Positions 26,969 through 34,616 of a stretch of 64,000 bases of DNA are shown here, piece after piece. The notes beneath the pieces are model-generated. The model did not search any database and had not been told where the DNA came from. It was given only the letters and a program-made list of their open reading frames with translations. Made by a program: the position numbers and the translations under genes. Every line of letters begins with the position of its first letter. Position 1 is the stretch's first letter. The stretch comes from an uncultured Blastocatellia bacterium. GTDB taxonomy: Bacteria > Acidobacteriota > Blastocatellia > Pyrinomonadales > Pyrinomonadaceae. The stretch spans positions 24,791-88,790 of the forward strand of contig CAMLLD010000013.1 in assembly GCA_946480785.1 (NCBI GenBank), written 5' to 3'.

Positions 26969-27862
26969 TTAAGCCGGCGGCTGTTGCTGTTGTTGTTGCC
27001 CGTCCTGCCCGGGCGCCATCTGCTTAGCTGCATCCTGCACGCGATCGAGCGCGCCGCGCGCAACGTCTTCGACTCTGTCGACCAAACGCTCACCCGTTTC
27101 GCCGATGTATTCTGTCTCAAGACGCGACGTGGGAATCATGAGCCCGACCGCCGTACCCGCTGCGACAGCAACTGCGCCGGCCGCGAGCGGGTTGTCACGC
27201 ATCATGCTGCCAACACGTGTCGCACTGTTCTTCGCTTTCGTGCCGAGATCGCTCAGCGTCTGCGTCGAGCGATTCTTCAGGTCGTTCAAAGTCTGCGTCG
27301 AGCGATTAGCGAGATCGCTCGCAGTATCTTTGACTTGATTCAAAGTGCCGGCGCCCATGCTCTGTTGCGTCTGCCGCCGTTGACCGACGTCGCCCATCTC
27401 CATCTCGTAATCGTTGCGTCGTCCCTGCGAGAGTTTTCGCGGCGAAGAACTACTGCCATAGCTCTGCCCACGATAGTTTTTCATTACCAGCATACCTACG
27501 CCGAGACCGATCAACGCCAACGGAATCGGATTTTTCCAAACTTGATCACCCACTGTTGTCCCCACCTCCTTGATAACATTTCCCACCTGGCCCGCCATTT
27601 CACGTGCCGGCTCAGTTACTTCGCTCAGTGTTTCACCAACACGGCCCATAGCTCGTTCAACTTTTCCGAGCGTGGCGTCGCGAACGGTTTCCTTAACCTG
27701 GCCCACCAGGTTTTCCGGACTGAGCCGCTCTTGAATCTCATTGATCGTCTGCGTCATGTCCGCGCGCGTGTCTTCAATCTCAGCCCGCAGTTGTTCGGTA
27801 TTCTCATCGTAATCGCCGGCGGCTGTAGCAGTCGTCCGCGCTTCAACTGAGTCCGCAGCCAT
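26969..27862 (-). CDS. DUF3618-like membrane/stress protein
   Basis: About 297 residues from ATG at 27862, two bases after the upstream stop (an ATG at 27889 overlapping that gene is also possible). It begins with a DUF3618-type helix (TEQLRAEIEDTRADMTQTIN), a membrane segment around NPIPLALIGLGVGMLVM, repeated amphipathic RSTQTLNDLKN/RSTQTLSDLGT units and a second hydrophobic part AAGAVAVAAGTAVGL, ending in a Gln-rich tail. Families of this kind sit with holin-X-like proteins and are thought to act at the inner membrane under envelope stress. Confidence 0.75.
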   Translation of the reverse strand: MAADSVEARTTATAAGDYDENTEQLRAEIEDTRADMTQTINEIQERLSPENLVGQVKETVRDATLGKVERAMGRVGETLSEVTEPAREMAGQVGNVIKEVGTTVGDQVWKNPIPLALIGLGVGMLVMKNYRGQSYGSSSSPRKLSQGRRNDYEMEMGDVGQRRQTQQSMGAGTLNQVKDTASDLANRSTQTLNDLKNRSTQTLSDLGTKAKNSATRVGSMMRDNPLAAGAVAVAAGTAVGLMIPTSRLETEYIGETGERLVDRVEDVARGALDRVQDAAKQMAPGQDGQQQQQQPPA

Positions 27863-27864
27863 AC

Positions 27865-28272
27865 TTATTTGATCTGTTCTTTCATCCATGTTGCGTCCTC
27901 CTTCAGAGTTTCTACAGTTTCACGCGGAGTAAGATCTGCGTCTTGCAGTGCGCTCATTGCTTTACCAATCAACAACCACCCGATGGCCCCGACCACGACG
28001 CCGACGATCAATGCCGAACCCCAGTCGGGCACGACCTTCGCCAACAACATGATGATGGCCGCGATGATCGCCAGCAACGCGGCGTATGCGACTGCTCCGC
28101 CGATAACCAGATAACCAACATTGCGGCCGACATGCTTCGCTTTCTGTGTGATCTCCACCTTTGCCAGCGCAACTTCCTGACGGACCAGGCTGCTCATGTC
28201 GCTGGCGAGATCGCCGAACAGATCCCCAAGCGGCCGGTTCTCCAGGGGTCGATTTTCATTCATCCGTTGCAT
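27865..28272 (-). CDS. Holin-X/phage-holin-superfamily-like membrane protein
   Basis: 135 residues: an acidic helix LGDLFGDLASDMSSLVRQE followed by VALAKVEITQKAKHVG, then two membrane helices (VGYLVIGGAVAYAALLAIIA and ALIVGVVVGAIGWLLIG) and a polar C-terminus. This is the DUF1469-like 'putative actinobacterial holin-X' layout. AGGAGG precedes the ATG. It is the middle gene of the DUF3618/holin-X/Gln-rich trio. Despite the name, no link to phage lysis is suggested here. Confidence 0.85.
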   Translation of the reverse strand: MQRMNENRPLENRPLGDLFGDLASDMSSLVRQEVALAKVEITQKAKHVGRNVGYLVIGGAVAYAALLAIIAAIIMLLAKVVPDWGSALIVGVVVGAIGWLLIGKAMSALQDADLTPRETVETLKEDATWMKEQIK

Positions 28273-28287
28273 AACACACCTCCTGCA

Positions 28288-29187
28288 CTAAATTGCCGAG
28301 TTAGGAGGAGGCGCGGTCGACGGCTGCGCTCCCATGACGTTTGTATTGTGCGGTTGTTGCTGCTGCGGTTGTTGCTGTTGTTGCGATCCGCGATTTCCTG
28401 AGGTTCGCATTCCGCTGGTCATGCCACCTTGAGTACCGGTGTCTATCGACCCGTCGTCTGCTGCGTCCATCGACGATTTGATGATGCGTGCGCCGGCGAA
28501 TCCCAGTAAAAACGCGCCGCCGATCAACAACGCGGGTCGACGTCGGCCAAAATTCTGCACGTCTTTGAGTAACCGTTTCGGATCCTGCTCGCGCAAATAG
28601 CGCGCAACACGATCGAGACCGTCGGCAGCTTTGTCGCCATACTGCGCGGCCATACGCGTGATCGGTCCCTCGCCTTCGTTGTTCAGACTCTCGCCGAAGC
28701 GCCGTACTGCATTCACGACTGTGCTCAGCTCGGAGGCTGCGGTTTCCTTCTGACGATTGAGTTGCGAGGTTGCTTGTTGTTGCACCTGATTCACAACTTC
28801 GTTGGTAGTTTGTTTTGCTTGTTGCAGCAGATCCTGACCGCCGCCGCTGTTCTGTGTGGCTTGGGTCTGTGTGGCTTGGTTTTGTTGTTGCCCGCCGCCT
28901 TGTTTCTGTTGCGAAGCACCGGCAGCGCCGCGGTTCTGTTGTGAAGCGCCTGCACCGCTCGGGTTCTGCTGTGAAGAACCTCCCGCGCTCCGATTCTGCA
29001 TACCGCCCTGGCTTTGCATGCCGCCCTGGCTTTGCATGCCGCCCTGGCTTTGCATGCCGCCCTGATTTTGCGAGGTGTTCGCACCCTGACCGGGCGAAGG
29101 TGATTCGCCGCCGCTCTGCTTCTTGTTCGCCGCCATCTTTGAAGCAGTCGCGGTGCCGCCTTTCGGCTCTTTATCTGTCGTGTCCAT
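28288..29187 (-). CDS. Gln/Gly-rich repeat protein with single membrane segment
   Basis: 299 residues. The first 130 are low complexity: repeats of QGGMQS and QQNRGA-type blocks. A helical part follows (QQAKQTTNEVVNQVQQQATS, then RFGESL.NEGEGPI), then ADGLDRVARYLREQDPKRLL, and one membrane helix (PALLIGGAFLLGFAGARII). The tail is again Gln-rich. The middle resembles proteins found next to DUF3618/holin-X genes. GGAGGGG lies upstream of the ATG. First gene of the trio; the function is unknown. Confidence 0.75.
   Translation of the reverse strand: MDTTDKEPKGGTATASKMAANKKQSGGESPSPGQGANTSQNQGGMQSQGGMQSQGGMQSQGGMQNRSAGGSSQQNPSGAGASQQNRGAAGASQQKQGGGQQQNQATQTQATQNSGGGQDLLQQAKQTTNEVVNQVQQQATSQLNRQKETAASELSTVVNAVRRFGESLNNEGEGPITRMAAQYGDKAADGLDRVARYLREQDPKRLLKDVQNFGRRRPALLIGGAFLLGFAGARIIKSSMDAADDGSIDTGTQGGMTSGMRTSGNRGSQQQQQPQQQQPHNTNVMGAQPSTAPPPNSAI
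28999..29070. repeat. Four tandem 18-bp repeats inside the Gln-rich gene
   Basis: Four units of 18 bases (core GCCCTGGCTTTGCAT on the plus strand; the last unit has one change) encode QGGMQS on the minus strand. Near identity suggests recent slippage, so length may vary between strains. Confidence 0.85.
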
Positions 29188-29478
29188 TGAAGCCCCTCCC
29201 TTTGTTCGTACTAAAAGACCGAGCGCGTAACGTCAGGTCAACGCCTTAGCGAACGTATTGCCAGAGTCGACCAGCGCTACCGCGCTCGTTACTGTTGCAG
29301 GTTCAGTGAACGATCGAAATATCTCGAAACGAACTTTTTGCTTTTCTTTTGTTGTGGATAAGATGGGCGAGTAACGACATCAGTGTTCTTCAGCGTACAT
29401 TGGGAGTTTTACTGTTTCGCGAAGGCCCACACTAACGCGATCCAGCGCGCGTGAGTAGCACGACGTTAGCGATTGATT
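29188..29478. other. Intergenic region at the left edge of the defence island
   Basis: About 290 bases with no gene I can support. It separates the leftward trio from the CapP-like gene and must hold the trio's promoter. No direct repeat shared with the right side of the island was found by eye. Confidence 0.5.
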
Positions 29479-30081
29479 TCACCGACGCGACCAACGTCCG
29501 GCCGGAAAATTCCTCATCATAAAGTTTCGCGACCGCGCGACTCGCACATGAGCTCCCGTGACGTTTAGACGAAAAGTCAGCATCTTACTACTGACACCGT
29601 ATTCCGTTTGCGCATCTTCTGCTGACATATTGCTGCGCACAATGTAAAGAGCCGCCTCGTCGGAAATCAATAGAGCGCCTGAGAGCCACTCAGCCTCTTC
29701 TTCTAAAACAGGATCCCAATTTCGGCACCCGCAATCATCAATGGGTGGCGTAGATGGATGCAAGAGCAATGCGTGAGATAGCTCGTGGGCTAAATTACTC
29801 GACTGCCTTCCAGGTGAATGAGAGTCATTGTGTAAGATCGTTCGCTCAAAACCACGGAACACCGTCACGGCTGAGAACTCGAAACGATTGGTAGTGCGCA
29901 TGAAATAACGAACCGCATCTGGGATTACGTCAGTCATGGAGGAAAGGGCAATCACGGGAATTTCAAGGTGTTCAGCCAATTTCCACGGATTCAGAGCTGC
30001 CGTCTTTGGTAGGTGCAATTCCTTACGCGTTTCGCAGGCTATTTCATTTGCCTCTTTTTTGAATCCCCTTTTTAGAGTCAC
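29479..30081 (-). CDS. capP: ImmA/IrrE-type metallopeptidase (CapP-like CBASS regulator)
   Basis: 200 residues from GTG at 30081. The zinc-binding HELSH (His99-Glu100-His103) and the downstream EEEAEW glutamates define an ImmA/IrrE peptidase. In CBASS operons such peptidases (CapP) cleave the partner repressor CapH after DNA damage, and a Cys blocks the active site until then; C117 and C119 (DDCGCR), just after the motif, could play that part (inference). The gene overlaps the upstream HTH gene by 38 bases, so the two are co-expressed, divergently from the CD-NTase operon. Confidence 0.85.
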   Translation of the reverse strand: MTLKRGFKKEANEIACETRKELHLPKTAALNPWKLAEHLEIPVIALSSMTDVIPDAVRYFMRTTNRFEFSAVTVFRGFERTILHNDSHSPGRQSSNLAHELSHALLLHPSTPPIDDCGCRNWDPVLEEEAEWLSGALLISDEAALYIVRSNMSAEDAQTEYGVSSKMLTFRLNVTGAHVRVARSRNFMMRNFPAGRWSRR

Positions 30082-30442
30082 GACGAACCTGTCCTTTAGT
30101 CATTCGCTCATATGTTGCCTTTATTACATGCTCCAAAGCTATCGCACCTTCTTTTGTTAAATTCGGGTCAGCCCGAAGATAGGTCGATATCATTGCGAGG
30201 GGCATAGCCTCACCTCGCTGTCCTTTTTCCTCAAGAATAAAATCGTCGGCTTTCAAACCCGACCATAAACATAAAGCGGCCAACCCATCGACATCCGGCC
30301 GACGACCTTGTGCCATGCGGGTAAGGGTTGATGCGCTAACGCCGGTCTCGTGTGAAACCTGTTTCCACGTCAAGCCATGGGACATTCGCACGGCATCAAG
30401 CCCAGCGAAGAATGCCTCTGCATCAAAGTGTCCTTTTTTCAT
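30044..30442 (-). CDS. capH: XRE-type HTH repressor (CapH-like)
   Basis: 132 residues: an N-terminal helix-turn-helix (about 10-75) with LTWKQVSHETGVSASTLTRM and GRRPDVDGLAALCLWSGL, then an acidic/helical region and a basic tail (RRDSKKGIQKRGK). Paired with the overlapping metallopeptidase and placed head-to-head with the CD-NTase gene, it fits CapH, the repressor of CBASS operons. Two ATTGC-N6-GCAAT palindromes in the 143-bp divergent region are its likely operators. Identity is from context and layout. Confidence 0.82.
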   Translation of the reverse strand: MKKGHFDAEAFFAGLDAVRMSHGLTWKQVSHETGVSASTLTRMAQGRRPDVDGLAALCLWSGLKADDFILEEKGQRGEAMPLAMISTYLRADPNLTKEGAIALEHVIKATYERMTKGQVRRDSKKGIQKRGK

Positions 30443-30461
30443 TTCTCAGTGGGTTTCTCTC

Positions 30462-30479
30462 AATTGCGAATTTGCAATT
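30462..30479. promoter_or_regulatory. Palindromic operator candidate 1 (CapH site)
   Basis: AATTGC-GAATTT-GCAATT is a perfect 6+6 inverted repeat around a six-base spacer, 19 bases before the start of the HTH gene. The same core recurs at 30511 with its centre exactly 50 bases away. Position suggests autorepression. Confidence 0.65.
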
Positions 30480-30510
30480 ATGAGCCGAATGTGCAATACT
30501 CCCCCTCTCC

Positions 30511-30530
30511 CGATTGCATTTTAGCAATCG
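30511..30530. promoter_or_regulatory. Palindromic operator candidate 2 (CapH site)
   Basis: CGATTGC-ATTTTA-GCAATCG is a perfect 7+7 inverted repeat with the same ATTGC-N6-GCAAT core, 55 bases before the CD-NTase start. A lone half site GTGCAAT lies between the two palindromes near 30491. Confidence 0.68.
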
Positions 30531-30585
30531 CTCTTCTATTTCTCAATAGGATTCTCGTTGTTGGCAACTACCGGAGCAACAGCTA

Positions 30586-31620
30586 ATGGAAAATGAACAA
30601 ACAATTAATGCATTGCGCGAATACGTGAGAAACAGTTTGACGCCTACACCAGACGAACGAACCATGGTTACCGCAGTTTATGCTGCGGTTTGCTTGGTCT
30701 TGGGCCGAGACCGATGCAATCAAATCGGCTCATACCCACGGTATACGGCCATTCGGCCGCCCCATGATCTCGACGTTTTGTACCGGGCAGACAAATGGAC
30801 AGGCGGTGAGCCCGATGCCTCTCACGTCGTCGCTGACATCAAAGGACGACTTGAGAAAGAACTTGTTTCCCCGCCCGGCCTTTCTTTCACGGTAGCATTG
30901 CAGACGCACTCCGTCACTGTCTCATTTACACGCAACGGCGAAGAAGTGTTTGCGGTTGACATTGTTCCGGCTTGGACTACGGGCTCTAAGAATGAGTTCG
31001 GCGAAGATATTTACCGAGTGCCCGAAATCATCCTAGAAGGTCATCGTCGGCGTGCTAAGACCTATAAGCGACTAGCTGAGCAGGGCGGCCACATTGACTA
31101 CATCCTGACGGATCCGAAGGGCTACATCAGCGTCGCGGCCGGCTTGAACGAGGCAAATGCGGACTTCCGTAAATCGGTGAAGCTACCTAAGAAATGGAAG
31201 CAGGAGGCTAAGGCAGCGAACGATAAGTTTAAGCTTAAGTCCTTTCACATCGAACAGATCATCACCTTATACTTCCGTGCCAAAATCAAGCTCAATATCC
31301 ATGAAGCCCTCACTCAATTCTTCATCGAACTGCCGCAATGGATTAGTCATTCTCAGATACCTGACCGGGCTGACACAACACGAAATATCGACGCATACGT
31401 TGACGATCTGACAGCATCAGAGCGTGCGGCAATTCTAGCTGCTCGCGACGAATTCCTGACAAGGTTGCGGTCGTTTGATGGGAGCCAGGATGCGAAAGTT
31501 CTTTTTGAACCCAATCGACTGGCGGTCGCTCGACCGACAGTGTCATCGGTGACGGCTGCGCCGGCGATAATTACGGAACGGTCTCGTGTGACGCCGCGCT
31601 CACCGTTCGGAACGGATTAA
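30586..31620 (+). CDS. CD-NTase (cGAS/DncV-like nucleotidyltransferase) of a CBASS
   Basis: 344 residues. The nucleotidyltransferase core shows G48-S49 in IGSYPRY, the catalytic pair D61/D63 in PPHDLDVLY and the third Asp125 in FAVDIVPAW, followed by a helical C-terminal half (OAS1-type helper region). Such enzymes make cyclic oligonucleotide signals on phage infection. GGAG is nine bases before the ATG. The next gene starts in TAATG overlap, implying coupling to the E2-like protein, which in short type II CBASS conjugates the enzyme's C-terminus. That end is ...SPFGTD, without a terminal Gly or Ala. Clade not assignable by eye. Confidence 0.9.
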   Translation: MENEQTINALREYVRNSLTPTPDERTMVTAVYAAVCLVLGRDRCNQIGSYPRYTAIRPPHDLDVLYRADKWTGGEPDASHVVADIKGRLEKELVSPPGLSFTVALQTHSVTVSFTRNGEEVFAVDIVPAWTTGSKNEFGEDIYRVPEIILEGHRRRAKTYKRLAEQGGHIDYILTDPKGYISVAAGLNEANADFRKSVKLPKKWKQEAKAANDKFKLKSFHIEQIITLYFRAKIKLNIHEALTQFFIELPQWISHSQIPDRADTTRNIDAYVDDLTASERAAILAARDEFLTRLRSFDGSQDAKVLFEPNRLAVARPTVSSVTAAPAIITERSRVTPRSPFGTD

Positions 31621-32390
31621 TGCTAGCTGAGCTTCGACAAGAGAAAATCGACTCGATGCGACGGTGCTATCCGTCGCTTGGCGTTATAAGTTCAGAAGAT
31701 ACTGGATCCATTACTTGGGAGGGGTGGCTTCAGCCGATAAGGTCGGCTGATCAACTTGATGCTCTCTTGGACGACCTCGACAATGATCGCCCCGTCGACA
31801 TTGTTCGCGGAGAGCTGTACGAGCTGAGGCATGATCAGGAGTGTCGAATCACTCATGACGAACACAGATTGAAAAGCAAGATCAAAGAACCGATCCGCTT
31901 GTTCAGGGTCCGCGTGGAGGACTTTGGCGATAAGCGTGTTCCGCGAGCTCGCGTTCTTGAACCGCGTATTCCGATCGATGAGCGTCGTCACAATATTGGA
32001 GCCGATGGCATCTGTGGCTTCGCCCCTTGGGAACACCCCTGGGATCCAAATGTTTCCCAGATCGTCGATTTTGTTGACCATTCACTAATTTGGTTATTCA
32101 AGCAAACCGTCTATTCAGAGTGCAAACATTGGCTTGGATCTGAGACGCCTCATGATACCGAGTTTCTGCTTAAAACCATCAAGCCCACCGAGCCATGCTA
32201 TTGCGGTGCGGGCAAAAACTACGCAGACTGTCATCGCGGTGCTAACCGAAACGAACTTTATGGCAATGCTCGTGCGTTTTTTGAAGCTTGGCTTTCAGCT
32301 TATAGGTTGGACCCCCGTCGGTTTGAATTGATCTCAGACGATATTCGACGGATGCTTCCTAGCACTAATGTTAGGGTAAAGCGTGCGTGA
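31620..32390 (+). CDS. Prokaryotic E2-like protein fused to a SEC-C zinc motif
   Basis: 256 residues. Middle part: RIPIDERRHNIGADGICGF and APWEHPWDPNVSQIVDFV, with helices ending in SECKHWLG. This matches the bacterial ubiquitin-conjugating E2 pattern (H...DGxxC...P...WDPS), with C132 as candidate catalytic Cys. Then CYCGAGKNYADCH (C193, C195, C204, H205), a SEC-C zinc motif, and about 50 further residues. In CBASS, E2-only proteins join the CD-NTase to a target to prime it. No E1 or JAB gene is present. The SEC-C addition is unfamiliar to me; an alternative is an E2-fold protein without conjugation activity. Confidence 0.78.
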   Translation: MLAELRQEKIDSMRRCYPSLGVISSEDTGSITWEGWLQPIRSADQLDALLDDLDNDRPVDIVRGELYELRHDQECRITHDEHRLKSKIKEPIRLFRVRVEDFGDKRVPRARVLEPRIPIDERRHNIGADGICGFAPWEHPWDPNVSQIVDFVDHSLIWLFKQTVYSECKHWLGSETPHDTEFLLKTIKPTEPCYCGAGKNYADCHRGANRNELYGNARAFFEAWLSAYRLDPRRFELISDDIRRMLPSTNVRVKRA

Positions 32391-32458
32391 TTAGCTGGTG
32401 TAATTCTATCAGCGCCGTGAAGATAAGTGTTGCCACCTTCTTGAAAGCTTGATGTGCA

Positions 32459-33952
32459 ATGGCAAACCAAGTGGCCGCGAGGCTGAGAGGCGACGATTAT
32501 CAACATCTCTTTGGATGGTACGACGCGCTCGAGCTTTTAATGCCAAAGCGCCGCGTGTGGCTTGTTACGGTCGAGGATGCACTAGCGGGATCTGTAGATG
32601 ATGTGACGGTCCAGCATGAGGTTGGCGCGTCACTCCCGGATAAGTTTTACCAGTATAAGTACCACGTTGACCAGCGCGGCGAATACTCATCTGAAGGGTT
32701 AATTGCTCATAGGACTGACGAGTCAAGCTTGCTTGAAAAATTCTGGCGGACGTGGCAGCTATTGCGCGAGAGAGATCCTCAGCGCGTGATCGAGCTCCAC
32801 TTAGTGAGCAATTGGACCTGGGATGGTAAAGACAAATTCAAATCGTGCATCGACGGCAGTAATAACAGCATTAGCGAACTCTTTTTTGAAGCGAGTCCAG
32901 GTAGCGCACTCGGCAAAATCAGACAAATGTGGCAGGCGGCTTTGAAAGCCAATGACGCAGAGTTTCGGGAATTCATTCGGTGCTTGCGGTTCAGGCTTGG
33001 CTTCGATTGCAGCGACGAACTGGAGAAGCGAGTCGCAGAGAGGATGGAATTTCTCGGTCTGAGATCTGACAACATGGCCTTGTTAGGCGCAGTTGGCATA
33101 GTCAGAGGTTGGGTGAAAAGCGGTAAACAGGAACTATCAAAGAGCGATCTTGAGCGAACGTTGAGGGATCATGATTTGATATTGCCCGATGAAAACGAGC
33201 AAGGGGTGACGGTGTATCTAACCACGATTAAGGCTCAGAAGTTTGACATTGCCCCCGATTACGTTCTCGACTGGCGCAATTACTTTCTAGGAGACCAGAA
33301 CACCAAAGCGCATGAATTAATAAATCCCGGAGATTGGAACGGTTTACTGCTTCCCGAAATACGTCAGCTAGAAGCAAAGATTAATGAAGACACGGACAGT
33401 AGATTGGTGCGCGCGCGCGGGCTGGCACGACTTTCTGCGTGGTTCGCATTTGGTTTCACGTTTTCCGACGTTGCTCGTTATACCATCGAGGTAGATCAGA
33501 ATGGCAGACTGTGGAGAACTGACGCACCAACGAGCGATGACTTTCGTGTACTGATCGACAATAACGGTCCGATCGACGGAGAGCTCATTCATAATGATGG
33601 CAAAACGGTGGCTGTTGGCGTCAGCGTAACAGGGCAACTCAACGAAGATGTTCGCCGGTATTTGTCAGGCACAACCGAAAGAGTTGCGGCGTTACTGCTA
33701 CTTCGGCCAGAACGTGAACTAGGAAGAGAATGTCTGCGTAACGACCGCGATGTAGTGGCACTAGCTGATGGAGTAAAGATTTTAACTCGTGACTTTGTGA
33801 AGAAATGGCATGCGGAAAAACTGCTGCTCTTTTATTTTGGGCCTCTTAGCGGAGCGTGCTTTATCGGTCATAGACTCAACGCTGTCTGTAGAGAGATTCA
33901 AGTCATGGAAGATCAGCAGCCCGGCTACTCTCCATCATTTCTTTTGAGCTAA
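32459..33952 (+). CDS. cap4: Cap4-like CBASS effector: nuclease plus SAVED domain
   Basis: 497 residues. The N-terminal part (about 10-200) begins GDDYQHLFGWYDALELL and carries E39, D47/D48 (SVDDVTV) and FYQYKYH with Q65-x-K67, a PD-(D/E)xK pattern as in DUF4297 (Cap4) double-strand DNA endonucleases. The C-terminal part (about 330-497) ends LLLFYFGPLSGACFIGHRLN then VCREIQVMED, typical of a SAVED sensor of cyclic oligonucleotides. Third gene of the CBASS operon, 68 bases after the E2 gene. Binding of the CD-NTase product would switch on DNA cutting. Confidence 0.88.
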   Translation: MANQVAARLRGDDYQHLFGWYDALELLMPKRRVWLVTVEDALAGSVDDVTVQHEVGASLPDKFYQYKYHVDQRGEYSSEGLIAHRTDESSLLEKFWRTWQLLRERDPQRVIELHLVSNWTWDGKDKFKSCIDGSNNSISELFFEASPGSALGKIRQMWQAALKANDAEFREFIRCLRFRLGFDCSDELEKRVAERMEFLGLRSDNMALLGAVGIVRGWVKSGKQELSKSDLERTLRDHDLILPDENEQGVTVYLTTIKAQKFDIAPDYVLDWRNYFLGDQNTKAHELINPGDWNGLLLPEIRQLEAKINEDTDSRLVRARGLARLSAWFAFGFTFSDVARYTIEVDQNGRLWRTDAPTSDDFRVLIDNNGPIDGELIHNDGKTVAVGVSVTGQLNEDVRRYLSGTTERVAALLLLRPERELGRECLRNDRDVVALADGVKILTRDFVKKWHAEKLLLFYFGPLSGACFIGHRLNAVCREIQVMEDQQPGYSPSFLLS

Positions 33953-34442
33953 GGGCGCGAATGAGACTCAGACATCGCTGTTTCTAAACTGCTGCAATTA
34001 ACTAGGCGACAATCTCTATCGGCGTTTGGTCGATGCGTGGGCGTTGCCCGACCATCGATTTCACACCCGCGACGTGAGGAGCCGTTCGTAATCTCACTCA
34101 TGATCGTTACGCTTCGCGTACATCCCTGCGTCCGATGTCTAAAATCGATCATGCTCAAACCAATCCTCAAGGTGCGCAAAGTGATTTCGCGTTCGTAGTA
34201 GATTGACCAATAGAAAGGGCCGGTCACACGAAGACAGTTTTTGGAAAGCGGGATTGCCGCGGCGGGAGCGATATTGATTGCCTCTGCGTTACCCGCAAAC
34301 GCACGGGAGTGAGAAGAGTATTGCGCGCAATGACCGATCGATGAGCGATGCGTTTGCCAGCGCGTCCACTGAGATCGGAAGGCGGTTGCGAGAATCTGAG
34401 GTCACAAAGAAATAAGCAACCGCAACGCTTTTTTAATTTAAT
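33953..34442. other. Intergenic region between CBASS and the tRNA fragment
   Basis: About 490 bases with no supported gene. A minus-strand opening at 33949-34227 lacks any familiar pattern, has no good ribosome site and runs over the CBASS stop. Composition is mixed, as expected for a border between imported and older DNA. Confidence 0.45.
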
Positions 34443-34470
34443 TGGTGCCGAAGGGGTAACTCGAACCGTC
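34443..34470 (-). other. tRNA-Leu 3'-end fragment, possible attachment site
   Basis: TGGTGCCGAAGGGG followed, after two changed bases, by ACTCGAACC repeats the 3' end (acceptor strand, CCA and part of the T arm) of the intact tRNA-Leu at 43571. Only the end is present, so it is not a gene. Displaced tRNA 3' ends are hallmarks of tyrosine-integrase insertions. Confidence 0.7.
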
Positions 34471-34593
34471 TATTTTTTGGGTACCGTTTTATTGGGGTTT
34501 ACGGCGTTTTTCACGAGGTATGCCTTTTTTGCTAAGAAAATGAAGCATTTTGCTTTTTACACATTTTCCACTACTTACACTATCAACACCCAA

Positions 34594-34616
34594 TTGAGAC
34601 TTAGTTGAGACACGAT
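34594..34616. repeat. 23-bp direct repeat, left copy
   Basis: TTGAGAC-TTAG-TTGAGAC followed by ACGAT. The same 23 bases with one mismatch occur at 43497-43519, 8.9 kb away in the same orientation. Internally it holds two TTGAGAC heptamers, a pattern reminiscent of integrase arm sites. The region up to 34975 contains no other supported feature apart from two TTGACA boxes near 34848-34870. Confidence 0.75.

Noticed and set aside
26837..27850. Plus-strand open frame of 337 codons opposite the DUF3618-like gene
   Set aside because: The minus-strand gene has membrane segments, a ribosome site context and partners; the plus frame has no recognisable pattern.
27865..28272. Prophage lysis gene (holin)
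   Set aside because: No phage genes nearby; the family label is historical and the protein sits in a stress-envelope cluster.
31620..32390. SecA-related protein on account of the SEC-C motif
   Set aside because: Only the 13-residue zinc knuckle is shared; no ATPase motifs, and operon context fits CBASS.
33949..34227. Minus-strand open frame of 92 codons after the CBASS operon
   Set aside because: Overlaps the stop of the effector gene and shows no familiar pattern; not supported as a gene.
34348..34608. Plus-strand open frame of 86 codons over the tRNA fragment
   Set aside because: It spans the tRNA 3' fragment and the 23-bp repeat, which explains its sequence; no ribosome site.
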